The translations under genes and the position numbers were made by a program. Of a stretch of DNA of 14,813 nt, positions 7,531-14,813 are shown piece by piece. This DNA comes from Deltaproteobacteria bacterium (lineage in GTDB: Bacteria > Desulfobacterota > GWC2-55-46). How positions within the stretch are numbered: the first letter of the stretch is position 1; each line of letters begins with the position of its first letter. The notes under the pieces were generated by a model that was given only the letters and a program-made list of their open reading frames with translations, searched no databases and was not told where the DNA came from. The stretch lies in the NCBI GenBank assembly GCA_016218095.1, contig JACREV010000001.1:1-14813 (forward strand), in the 5' to 3' direction.

Positions 7531-7685
7531 ATTCGGCGGAATGGAAGGCCTTCCCCTTACGGGGGCCGTTTAGCGCCTGTTACCGGCGTTGCAGATGGGG
7601 GGGGGCCGGCCCGGACATGACCTGGGGCAATGCGTTGCCCGTCCCAAAACGAAAATATTTTTCCTTGCAGAAGGGGGTGTTACTT
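7531..7685 (+). promoter_or_regulatory. Long structured leader of rpsU
   Basis: Visible structure: palindrome GGAAGGCCTTCC (7543-7554) overlapping a CCCC/GGGG hairpin (7553-7564); a 6-bp hairpin AGCGCC/GGCGTT (7572-7590); a run of nine G (7597-7605) running into the palindrome GGGCCGGCCC (7603-7612); a 6-bp hairpin GGGCAA/TTGCCC (7625-7640). The ribosome site AAGGGGGTG (7671-7679) follows. A frame open from an ATG at 7617 would add 23 residues to S21, but these do not resemble S21 and the ribosome site lies after that ATG. Autoregulation by S21 is possible but only inferred from the leader length and folding. Confidence 0.45.
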
Positions 7686-7892
7686 TTGTCAGAGGTTAAG
7701 GTATACGACGACCAGCTCGAGAAGGCGCTCAAGATATTGAAGCGCAAGCTCGCTCAGGACGGGACCTTCAAGGAAATAAAGAAGAGAAGGTTCTACGAAA
7801 AGCCGAGCGTGAAGAAGAAGAGAAAGCGTCAGGAAGCGGCAAAGCGCCGCGCCAAGGCGTCAAAGAAGAGCGCGAGAAGGGTGCAGGAGTAA
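7686..7892 (+). CDS. rpsU: 30S ribosomal protein S21
   Basis: 68 residues starting at TTG 7686, read as M-SEVKVYDDQLEKALKILKR. The family core is clear: the N-terminal acidic and amphipathic part (residues 4-20), FKEIKKRRFYEKPSVKKKRKR in the middle, then a long Lys/Arg-rich tail (KRRAKASKKSARR) that contacts 16S rRNA. S21 sits at the small-subunit platform and helps initiation at the anti-Shine-Dalgarno end of 16S rRNA. The TTG is chosen because AAGGGGGTG lies at a good distance upstream and S21 proteins begin at about this point. It forms a one-gene unit here; in many proteobacteria rpsU is next to dnaG and rpoD, which are 2.4 kb away in this window. Confidence 0.95.
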   Translation: MSEVKVYDDQLEKALKILKRKLAQDGTFKEIKKRRFYEKPSVKKKRKRQEAAKRRAKASKKSARRVQE

Positions 7893-7911
7893 GCGCCCTC
7901 AATATGACTTT

Positions 7912-7945
7912 AAAAGCCCCGCCGAAAGGCGGGGCTTTTTTATTT
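7912..7945 (+). terminator. Intrinsic terminator of rpsU
   Basis: A perfect 12-bp stem AAAAGCCCCGCC (7912-7923) / GGCGGGGCTTTT (7928-7939), loop GAAA, tail continuing as T runs broken by one A. It lies 20 bp after the stop. Confidence 0.95.
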
Positions 7946-7970
7946 GGTGCGGTGATTTATATTTCGTGCG

Positions 7971-8001
7971 AAAAGCCTTTTGCGCCCTGCCGGGCTTTTT
8001 T
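7971..8001 (+). terminator. Possible second (back-up) terminator after rpsU
   Basis: AAAAGCC (7971-7977) can pair with GGCTTTT (7993-7999) around a 15-nt loop, or GCCC (7984-7987) with GGGC (7992-7995); six T follow (7996-8001). Weaker than the first terminator. Confidence 0.5.
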
Positions 8002-8034
8002 CGGCATGGGGCTTCTCGCTACGCCCTCCCCTGC

Positions 8035-8126
8035 CCGCTCGGCGCGGGGCCAGAGTCCTTCGGAGGCTATTGAGGTTAGGGTAAACGGGTCGTCTCTATA
8101 CGAACTTTGCCTGTCCGGCGAGGACC
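8035..8126 (-). repeat. B-type dispersed repeat unit, single inverted copy
   Basis: 92 bp that on the - strand reads as a B unit of the array at 11227-11597: it begins GGTCCTCGCCGGAC, keeps GGCAAAGTTC, CCTCCGAAGGAC and TGGCCCCGCGCCGAGCGG at equivalent positions, and differs mainly in the middle. Within the unit GTCCT near one end is complementary to AGGAC about 65 bp away. Translations across it (SARGQSPSEAIEVRV...) resemble those of the array copies, but this reflects the DNA repeat, not a gene. Confidence 0.9.
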
Positions 8127-8200
8127 GCTCGCCCCCTGAGCGCGCTTCGCGCGTCTATCCTTCCCCGGCTCGCGTCTCACTCCCTCCCTTAAGGTCGCTC
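8127..8200. repeat. C-type repeat, left arm of an imperfect inverted pair
   Basis: A CTCGC...GCGCGC-TTC-GCGCG...CCCCGGC...CTCCCTCCCTTA segment directly next to the B unit. Its reverse complement aligns, with small gaps and by eye about 70% identity, to 8380-8457. It contains its own short GCGC hairpin near 8140-8152. Confidence 0.6.
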
Positions 8201-8220
8201 ACCCCATGCCTGGGGTTTTT
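8201..8220 (+). terminator. Short terminator-like hairpin between the C arms
   Basis: ACCCCA (8201-8206), loop TGCC, TGGGGT (8211-8216), T-run to 8220. No gene reads into it, so it may be part of the repeat complex. Confidence 0.4.
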
Positions 8221-8246
8221 GAGAAACAAAAAATGCAAGAAATTCT

Positions 8247-8322
8247 CCCTCTCCCCTTGTGGGAGAGGGTCGGGGTGAGGGGTGTTTTTTCACCCTCCCC
8301 CCCTCTATCCATCAAGGGAGGG
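8247..8322. repeat. Pair of C/G-rich palindromic repeat hairpins
   Basis: CCCTCTCCC (8247-8255) / GGGAGAGGG (8261-8269) with loop CTTGT, followed by GTCGGGGTGAGGG; then CCCTCCC (8293-8299) / GGGAGGG (8316-8322). As I recall, very similar C/G-rich hairpins are scattered through many environmental bacterial genomes and yield spurious ORFs such as SPLPLWERVGVRG; I could not check this. Confidence 0.65.
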
Positions 8323-8379
8323 GAAGTTAAGAGACCGGGTTTGTGTTCTGTTTTACCAATACAAGGGCGCATGGCGGAG

Positions 8380-8457
8380 AGCGCCTAAGGGAGGAGGAGG
8401 CGAGCGCGCCGGGGTGGATTAGACGCGAAGAGCGCTCTAAGGGGCGCGCGAGCGGGT
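8380..8457. repeat. C-type repeat, right (inverted) arm
   Basis: The reverse complement of this stretch matches 8127-8200 (CCGCTCG, CCCCTTAGAGCGC, TTCGCGTCTA, CCCCGGC, CTCGCCTCC, TCCCTTA in order). It is followed by a GCGCGC-GGA-GCGCGC hairpin near 8495-8509. Bases 8458-8572 hold no gene; a CCGATA/TATCGG hairpin around 8540-8557 faintly recalls the A unit of the array. Confidence 0.55.
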
Positions 8458-8572
8458 GGGGGAGGAAGGAAGCGCTCGGAGCCATCGCCGAAAGCGCGCG
8501 GAGCGCGCAAAAGGGCTTCAGGCAGAAAGTTCGAACAGCCGATACGAGCGTATATCGGGTCACGAATCAAAA

Positions 8573-8602
8573 GGGTTCAGGTTGCAAGCCTGAACCTGCA
8601 AG
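8573..8602. repeat. Left flanking repeat of the VOC gene (hairpin)
   Basis: GGTTCAGG (8574-8581) / CCTGAACC (8589-8596) with loop TTGCAAG, followed by TGCAAG. A related direct copy lies at 9071-9108 on the other side of the VOC gene. Confidence 0.7.
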
Positions 8603-8660
8603 AGCAAGTGCCTCTGTCATTAGACAGTATCTCTCTTAACAGCTATCTTTCGGGTTTACT

Positions 8661-9044
8661 TTAATCCTTTCGGACCGGTTGCATTATACGAATGAGAGCT
8701 CCCACCGGATCAGCAAATAGGCATACTTTGCCTACCCCAGGAATGTCGTCCGGTCCCGCTACGATTGTTGCGCCGAGTTCCTTTGCTTTGGCTACTGATG
8801 CATCGATGTCCTCGACAGCAACATACCCATACCAACGACTCCCAAGTTTCTTTGTATAGTCAATGGTCGGATTCATCATGCCAGCAATCTCTTGATCGCC
8901 TTTTTGGAAGGTGGTGTAGGTGCCAAAAGGCCCCGCATTAACTTGCTTTTTCTCCCATCCAAAGAGTTTACAGTAGAACTCGCCAGATGCATTTTGATCT
9001 GGACTGATAAGCTCGTTCCAAATGAAGGTGCTTGTTTTTTTCAT
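8661..9044 (-). CDS. VOC-superfamily (glyoxalase/bleomycin-resistance-like) protein
   Basis: 127 residues, one full vicinal-oxygen-chelate unit of two beta-alpha-beta-beta-beta halves. Half one: FIWNELISPDQNASGEFYCKLFGWE (7-31) then FGTYTTFQKGDQEIAGMM. Half two: WYGYVAVEDIDASVAKAKELGATIVAGPDDIPGVGKVCLFADPVGALIRIMQP. The ending (FADPVGALIRIMQP) is typical of VOC proteins annotated as related to lactoylglutathione lyase, and metal ligands are not certain from the sequence. Substrate unknown; small-molecule modification or detoxification is the family theme. The ATG (CAT at 9042-9044) has an excellent AGGAGAG site. The gene is clearly AT-richer than its neighbours and sits alone between related hairpin repeats, which suggests acquisition by transfer. 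No clear promoter is visible. Confidence 0.9.
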   Translation of the reverse strand: MKKTSTFIWNELISPDQNASGEFYCKLFGWEKKQVNAGPFGTYTTFQKGDQEIAGMMNPTIDYTKKLGSRWYGYVAVEDIDASVAKAKELGATIVAGPDDIPGVGKVCLFADPVGALIRIMQPVRKD

Positions 9045-9070
9045 ATGGTTCTCTCCTAAAATTCCTACGC

Positions 9071-9108
9071 GGTTTCAGTTGCAAACGTTACAAACCTGAA
9101 CCCGCAAG
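9071..9108. repeat. Right flanking repeat of the VOC gene
   Basis: GGTTTCAGTTGCAA (9071-9084), 9 extra bases, then ACCTGAACCCGCAAG (9094-9108). It aligns with 8573-8602 in the same orientation apart from the 9-base insertion and a few substitutions. The two copies bracket about 470 bp containing only the VOC gene. Confidence 0.65.
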
Positions 9109-9124
9109 CATCGGGCAAAGGCCT

Positions 9125-9153
9125 GAGATTGCTTCGCTCCGCTCGCAATGACG
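9125..9153. repeat. Dispersed hairpin repeat of the ATTGC...GCAAT kind
   Basis: ATTGC (9128-9132) and GCAAT (9145-9149) enclose TTCGCTCCGCTC. As I recall, near-identical sequences are scattered through many bacterial genomes and give spurious ORFs of the LRSARNDE type; not checked here. Confidence 0.55.
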
Positions 9154-9169
9154 AAGTGGAAACAAACCC

Positions 9170-11152
<1,983 letters not shown>

Positions 11153-11197
11153 TGCGGCCTCCTTATTTCAAGGTGAGATCGTCCGGGACCATCTAAA

Positions 11198-11226
11198 AAG
11201 ATACCCCAACGAAGGCGGGGTGTCAA
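11198..11226 (-). promoter_or_regulatory. Sigma-70 promoter of acs
   Basis: On the - strand: TTGACA (11221-11226), 17-bp spacer, TATCTT (11198-11203). The spacer is framed by CCCC (11204-11207) and GGGG (11217-11220), an inverted repeat exactly between the two hexamers, so a repressor site is possible. The -35 box touches the first repeat unit of the array. Confidence 0.75.
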
Positions 11227-11597
11227 GGTCCTGGCCGGACGGGCAAATTCGTATCGGGCGGCTGTGCTTCAGGTAGTCTGAAGTGACCCGAATTGAAGTT
11301 TGGCCCCGCGCCGAGCGGGTCCTCGCCGGACGGGCAAAGTTCATATCGAGATGACTTGATTACCCTTGCCTCTATAGTTTCCGAAGGACATTGGCCCCGC
11401 GCCGAGCGGGTCCTCGACGGACGGGCAGATCCGTATCGGACGGTGTGCTTCAGGTAGTCTGAAGTGACCCGATTTGACATTGGCCGTACGCCGAGTACCG
11501 CCGAGCGGTCCTAGCCGGACGGGCAGAGTTCATATCAGAATCACTTGGCTGTTCCTGCCTCTGTGGCTTCCGAAGGACATTGGCCCCGCGCCGAGCG
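11227..11597 (+). repeat. Tandem array of four ~91-bp units in alternating A-B-A-B order
   Basis: Units: A1 11227-11317 (91 bp), B1 11318-11408 (91), A2 11409-11506 (98), B2 11507-11597 (91). All begin GGTCCTNGNCGGACGGGCA and end in a TTGGCC...CGCCGAGC segment. A units share CGTATCGG, the hairpin CTTCAG-GTAGT-CTGAAG (11267-11283, 11448-11464) and TGACCCGA. B units share GTTCATATC, TGCCTCT and TTCCGAAGGACATTGG. At unit joins CCCGC-GCCGA-GCGGG and GTCC-TCGCC-GGAC can form adjacent hairpins. A2 carries a 7-bp enlargement near its end. An ORF on the - strand spans the array, but it is built from the repeats and has no gene-like context. The array fills the space between acs and the hisS operon. 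Confidence 0.92.
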
Positions 11598-11611
11598 GTT
11601 GCATAAACCCC

Positions 11612-11617
11612 TATAAT
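11612..11617 (+). promoter_or_regulatory. Possible -10 box for the hisS operon
   Basis: TATAAT at 11612-11617, just after the last repeat unit and 48 bp before the first ATG. No good -35 box is seen at 16-18 bp; the position falls in the end of repeat unit B2. Confidence 0.4.
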
Positions 11618-11664
11618 GTGTTAAAAATTTATCCTACGGGCCTGCATCCGGCCTTGTCGCCCAT

Positions 11665-11952
11665 ATGAACTTCGGTCTCAACCAGAACATAAGCCATAAC
11701 GGCGAGGTCTACCACATACAGACCGAGGACGGCGGGAGGAAAAACCCGGTGGTGACGACCGTCCTCTTCAAGGGCGGCGTGATAGTTGCGGCAAAAAAGA
11801 CCGCCTATGAGGACATCTTGAGGTCGGAGAAGCTCGACGTCGTCGTGGGCGAGATAATGAGGGAACAGCACACGCTCGTGCTTAAGCAGTTGAAGGCAGG
11901 TTTTTTCGAGAGGAAAAAATTCGAGGAAGGCGAAGGCAAGGGATGTCCATAA
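11665..11952 (+). CDS. Small conserved hypothetical protein upstream of hisS
   Basis: 95 residues, no signal peptide or membrane segment. It resembles, from memory, small deltaproteobacterial and myxobacterial proteins with a FHVQTEDxG...NPxVxTxLFxGGxIxAxKKTxY pattern: here YHIQTEDGGRKNPVVTTVLF, GGVIVAAKKTAYEDIL and a C-terminal EIMREQHTLVLKQLKAGFFE. The first part should form beta strands, the second a helix. Function unknown; such segments are sometimes found attached to larger regulatory proteins, but I assign no role. The ATG at 11665 lacks a clear ribosome site; an in-frame stop just upstream (11614) rules out a much longer form. Its end overlaps the hisS start by 10 bp, so the two are probably translationally coupled. 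Confidence 0.8.
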   Translation: MNFGLNQNISHNGEVYHIQTEDGGRKNPVVTTVLFKGGVIVAAKKTAYEDILRSEKLDVVVGEIMREQHTLVLKQLKAGFFERKKFEEGEGKGCP

Positions 11953-13187
11953 CGGCTATAAGGGGTTTTAACGACATACTCCCCGGCGATTCCGATATAT
12001 GGAGGAGGGTCGAGGAGGAGGCCTACCGGATATTCTCCGGGTACGGCTTCTCCGAGATAAAGACCCCCGTCGCGGAGAAGACCGAGCTTTTCTTGCGCTC
12101 AATAGGCGAGACGACCGATATAGTCGAAAAAGAGATGTACACCTTCCAGGACCGGCACGGCGATTCGCTCACGCTTCGGCCGGAAGGGACCGCGCCGGTG
12201 GTGAGGGCCTACATAGAGCACAAGCTATACACCGCGCCTGTCTCCAAGCTCTACTACACCGGGCCGATGTTCCGTTACGAGAGGCCGCAGAAGGGGAGAT
12301 ACCGCCAGTTCTACCAGATAGGGGCCGAGGTCATGGGGGACGAATCCCCGCGCGCGGACGCCGAGGCCTTATCGATGCTCATGTCGTTCTTTGCAAATAT
12401 CGGTGTAGCCGGCGTGGAGCTGCAGATAAACTCGCTAGGGGACGCCAATTGCAGGCCAGCGTATAAAGAGAAACTGAAGGCGTATCTCGCAGGCGTCAAG
12501 GGATCCTTATGCGAGAACTGTCTCCGGAGGATGGACACCAATCCATTGAGGGCGCTCGACTGCAAGGCTTCGGGCTGTATCGAGGCCACAAAAGACGCGC
12601 CGTCGATAGTCGACTCCCTCTGCGAAGGGTGCGCCTCTCACTTCGGGACCGTAAGAAAATACCTCAAGCTCTCCGGTATAGACGCGCGCATAAACCCGAG
12701 GATGGTCCGCGGGCTCGACTATTACACGAAGACGACGTTCGAGATAACCTCTACGGGGCTCGGCTCCCAGAACGCGGTCGCCGCGGGCGGCAGGTACGAC
12801 GGACTTGTAAAGGAGCTCGGCGGCCCCGAGACCCCGTGCTTCGGCTTCGCCATAGGGATGGAGAGGGTCGCGCTCATACTCAAGGAGACCTCCGCTATTT
12901 CAAAAAAGCCCCTTACCGTCTTTATCGCGCTCGGTGAGAAGGCAGAGGAGGCGTCGGTCGCCATCCTGAAGGCCTGGAGGGAAAAAGGGCTCAAGGTGAT
13001 GGAGGACTTCTCGCCGGGGTCTTTAAAGAGCAGGATGAAACGGGCGGACAGGGCAGGCGCGAGGTATACTGTTATAATGGGAGACGACGAGCTCGCCAAA
13101 GGCGAGGTCTCGGTAAAGGACATGAGGACCTCGGCGCAGGAGATGTTGTCTTTCGAGGCCGCGGCCCAAAGAATTTCATTGGGATAA
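11943..13187 (+). CDS. hisS: Histidyl-tRNA synthetase
   Basis: 414 residues, a normal class II HisRS, charging tRNA-His in the cytoplasm. N-terminal AIRGFNDILPGD (5-16) is characteristic. Catalytic motifs: TLRPEGTAPVVRAYIEH (77-93), motif 2 GPMFRYERPQKGRYRQFYQIGAEVMG (107-132), the HisRS-specific RGLDYYTKTTFEI (256-268) and AAGGRYDGL (280-288), and motif 3 GFAIGMERVAL (301-311). The insertion domain contains cysteines at 190, 193, 207, 212, 227 and 230. The anticodon-binding domain is about 325-414. The ATG at 11943 lies inside the end of the preceding gene with an AAGGG ribosome site; the next gene starts 9 bp after the stop. Confidence 0.97.
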   Translation: MSITAIRGFNDILPGDSDIWRRVEEEAYRIFSGYGFSEIKTPVAEKTELFLRSIGETTDIVEKEMYTFQDRHGDSLTLRPEGTAPVVRAYIEHKLYTAPVSKLYYTGPMFRYERPQKGRYRQFYQIGAEVMGDESPRADAEALSMLMSFFANIGVAGVELQINSLGDANCRPAYKEKLKAYLAGVKGSLCENCLRRMDTNPLRALDCKASGCIEATKDAPSIVDSLCEGCASHFGTVRKYLKLSGIDARINPRMVRGLDYYTKTTFEITSTGLGSQNAVAAGGRYDGLVKELGGPETPCFGFAIGMERVALILKETSAISKKPLTVFIALGEKAEEASVAILKAWREKGLKVMEDFSPGSLKSRMKRADRAGARYTVIMGDDELAKGEVSVKDMRTSAQEMLSFEAAAQRISLG

Positions 13188-13196
13188 AAGGTTCAA

Positions 13197-13457
13197 ATGG
13201 ACCCGTCATACTTCAATTCGACACTCGTAGTCCTCGGCGCGTTCGCGATATTCCTCTTCTTCTCCGTCGGGGTCATGCTCGTCCTCTGGATAGCCATGCC
13301 GTTTTCGGTCTTCGGCACAAAGCCGCTCCTTAAAAAGCTCATACAGGAGCAGGAAAAGACCAACAAGCTGCTTAAATCCATCCTCGAGGCCTCCCTCTAC
13401 AGGGAGGCGTATAAAGAAAAAGACGAAATTGCCGAAAAAAGAGATGACCTGCATTAG
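13197..13457 (+). CDS. Small single-helix membrane protein, function unknown
   Basis: 86 residues. One hydrophobic segment (about 9-36: TLVVLGAFAIFLFFSVGVMLVLWIAM) followed by a charged helical tail (44-85: KKLIQEQEKTNKLLKSILEAS...), likely cytoplasmic and coiled-coil. No recognised family. AAAAGG lies 6 bases before the ATG and only 9 bp separate it from hisS, so it is probably expressed with hisS. Its position before a secretion/pilus ATPase is suggestive only. Confidence 0.75.
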   Translation: MDPSYFNSTLVVLGAFAIFLFFSVGVMLVLWIAMPFSVFGTKPLLKKLIQEQEKTNKLLKSILEASLYREAYKEKDEIAEKRDDLH

Positions 13458-13516
13458 CAGCCGGTCCGGAGGGCTCACGCGTTTTGAATCTCCCCGGGGG
13501 CGAAGAAAGCCGTAAA

Positions 13517-14813
13517 ATGACGGAAAAGAAGTCCCTTACAATCGAGTTCGTAACCGCACTCCTTAAGAAAAAGAAGCTCATCGGCGAGACCGAGGAGAGG
13601 GAGATACTTATCCGCGGCGAAGGACAGAGGGCGCGCCTCAGGAAGTCTCAGGAGTCGATGTACTCCGCCAAGAGGCAGACGGCCTCCGAGTTCGTCTCGC
13701 CCGCCGAGGTCATCGCCTCACTCAGCCTCCCGCTCGCAATCGACCCAAAAAAGACCCTCACCGAGGACATGATCACCGAGGTCATCGCCGAGGAGGTCGG
13801 CCTCCCGTACAGGAAGATAGACCCCTTGAAGCTCAACCTCGACATCGTCACATCGCACATACCGAGGCCGTTCGCGCAGAGATACCTGGTCGTGCCCATA
13901 GAGGAGAAGGACCGCGTCGTGACGCTCGCGGTCGCGGACCCGTTCAACCTCGAGGCGGTCGAGAGCCTTAAAGCCACGAGGAAGATGAAGCTCGACCTCG
14001 TCTTGAGCTCGAAGTCCGACATACTGAAGATCGTCCGCGAGTTCTACGGCTTCAGGTACTCGGTCGGCGCGGCTGAAAAGGAGTTCTCGCACTCTACGGA
14101 ATTGGGCAACCTCGAGCAGTACGTGAGGCTAAAGGGCGCGGTCGAGCTCGACGCCACGGACCAGCACATAGTAAACGCGGTAGAGTACCTCCTTCATTAC
14201 GCCTACGACCAGCGGGCGAGCGACATACACATCGAGCCCAAGAGGGAGCGCTCGCACGTCCGTCTTCGCATAGACGGCGTCCTCCATTACATACACACGA
14301 TCCCGAAGGTCGTCCACCCGTCGGTCCTCTCGCGCATAAAGATGCTCTCGAGGATGGACATCGCCGAGAAGAGAAAGCCGCAGGACGGGCGCATCAAGAC
14401 CGAGTCCAAGGGGAGGGAAATAGAGCTCAGGGTCTCCACCCTCCCGACCGCCTTCGGAGAGAAGGTCGTCATAAGGATATTCGACCCCGAGGTCCTCTTC
14501 CAGGACTTGAGCGGCCTCGGCTTCTTCCCCTCGGAGCTCGACGTCTTCAACTCGTTCATAAAAAGGACTTACGGCATCGTGCTTGTCACCGGCCCCACGG
14601 GGTCCGGCAAGACGACGACGCTCTATTCGGCGCTGAAATCCCTTTCATCGCCTGAAGTGAACATCGTGACCATCGAGGACCCGATAGAGATGATAGTGGA
14701 GGAGTTCAACCAGGTCGGGGTCCAGCCCCAGATAGGCGTCGACTTCGCGGGGTCCCTGAGGACCATCCTCAGGCAGGACCCCGACATCATCATGGTCGGC
14801 GAGATAAGGGACA
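13517..14813 (+). CDS. GspE/PilB-family secretion or type IV pilus assembly ATPase (3' truncated by window edge)
   Basis: 432 residues visible, of some 500-570 in the family; the frame is open to the last base. It is the cytoplasmic hexameric ATPase that powers type II secretion or pilus extension. The N-terminal domain (about 60-190) has the GspE/PilB pattern PYRKIDPLKLN, IPRPFAQRYLVVPI and VAVADPFN. The catalytic part shows RASDIHIEP, Walker A GPTGSGKTT (359-367), the Asp box TIEDPIE (385-391) and Walker B DPDIIMVGEIRD (421-432), where the window ends. The zinc-binding tetracysteine region would lie beyond. Start: ATG 13517; an in-frame TTG at 13484 with GGAGGG (13468-13473) upstream would add 11 residues and is a real alternative. 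Type II versus type IV cannot be decided without its neighbours. Confidence 0.92.
   Translation, partial: MTEKKSLTIEFVTALLKKKKLIGETEEREILIRGEGQRARLRKSQESMYSAKRQTASEFVSPAEVIASLSLPLAIDPKKTLTEDMITEVIAEEVGLPYRKIDPLKLNLDIVTSHIPRPFAQRYLVVPIEEKDRVVTLAVADPFNLEAVESLKATRKMKLDLVLSSKSDILKIVREFYGFRYSVGAAEKEFSHSTELGNLEQYVRLKGAVELDATDQHIVNAVEYLLHYAYDQRASDIHIEPKRERSHVRLRIDGVLHYIHTIPKVVHPSVLSRIKMLSRMDIAEKRKPQDGRIKTESKGREIELRVSTLPTAFGEKVVIRIFDPEVLFQDLSGLGFFPSELDVFNSFIKRTYGIVLVTGPTGSGKTTTLYSALKSLSSPEVNIVTIEDPIEMIVEEFNQVGVQPQIGVDFAGSLRTILRQDPDIIMVGEIRD

Noticed and set aside
7617..7685. N-terminal extension of S21 from the ATG at 7617
   Set aside because: The extra 23 residues do not resemble S21 and the strong ribosome site AAGGGGGTG lies after that ATG, correctly placed for the TTG at 7686.
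7904..8278. 124-codon + strand ORF after rpsU
   Set aside because: It runs through the rpsU terminator and the B, C and C/G-rich repeats; its protein is only repeat translation.
8343..8639. 98-codon + strand ORF and overlapping frames
   Set aside because: Made of repeat DNA (GCGC palindromes and the C arm); biased composition and no recognisable domain.
8573..9108. Integron gene cassette with attC site
   Set aside because: No paired RYYYAAC/GTTRRRY core sites and no integrase in the window.
11223..11480. 85-codon - strand ORF in the repeat array
   Set aside because: It spans three repeat units and resembles the translation of the inverted copy at 8035-8126 because the DNA repeats; no ribosome site or protein-like features.
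11227..11597. CRISPR array
   Set aside because: Units are contiguous ~91 bp, interiors recur as two types, and there are no short repeats with unique spacers.

Overview
The window reads as a piece of chromosome from a GC-rich (roughly 58-60%) Gram-negative bacterium, most likely a deltaproteobacterium in the broad sense (Desulfobacterota, Desulfuromonadia-like). This rests on the mutS2-dnaG-rpoD order, a secreted five-heme c-type cytochrome of the doubled-CXXCH kind, an AMP-forming acetyl-CoA synthetase and a GspE/PilB-type ATPase. The assignment is an inference from gene content, not from a search.

Layout, left to right. (1) 2-5266: mutS2 (5' end missing), dnaG and rpoD, tightly packed on the + strand: a DNA-maintenance, replication and transcription block. 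(2) 5267-6640: a very good sigma-70 promoter (TTGACT, 16 bp, TATAAT, AT-rich upstream element), a short leader holding a strong intrinsic terminator, then a pentaheme cytochrome gene closed by a perfect GAAA-loop terminator. (3) 6641-7353: a G-rich spacer and a small coiled-coil lipoprotein gene on the - strand. (4) 7497-7941: a second TTGACT-N16-TATAAT promoter, a long structured leader and rpsU (S21, TTG start), closed by another GAAA-loop terminator. (5) 7946-9160: accessory DNA built of dispersed palindromic repeats around one AT-richer VOC-family gene on the - strand. (6) 9170-11226: acs on the - strand with its own promoter. (7) 11227-11597: a tandem array of four ~91-bp repeat units alternating A-B-A-B; a fifth, B-type unit lies inverted at 8035-8126. 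(8) 11612-14813: a likely operon of a small conserved hypothetical gene, hisS, a small one-helix membrane protein and a truncated gspE/pilB-like gene.

How it fits together: the core genes are ordinary housekeeping genes. The macromolecular-synthesis set (rpsU-dnaG-rpoD in many proteobacteria) is split here: rpsU lies 2.4 kb beyond rpoD with its own promoter, behind the cytochrome and lipoprotein genes. The VOC and acs genes run against the flanking rpsU and hisS genes and are bounded by inverted copies of the same repeat, which suggests past rearrangement. The most interesting signals are the cytochrome leader (possible riboswitch/attenuator or ~95-nt small RNA), the alternating repeat array with its inverted outlier, and the VOC gene flanked by direct repeats. 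No complete transposon, CRISPR array, rRNA or tRNA gene was recognised.
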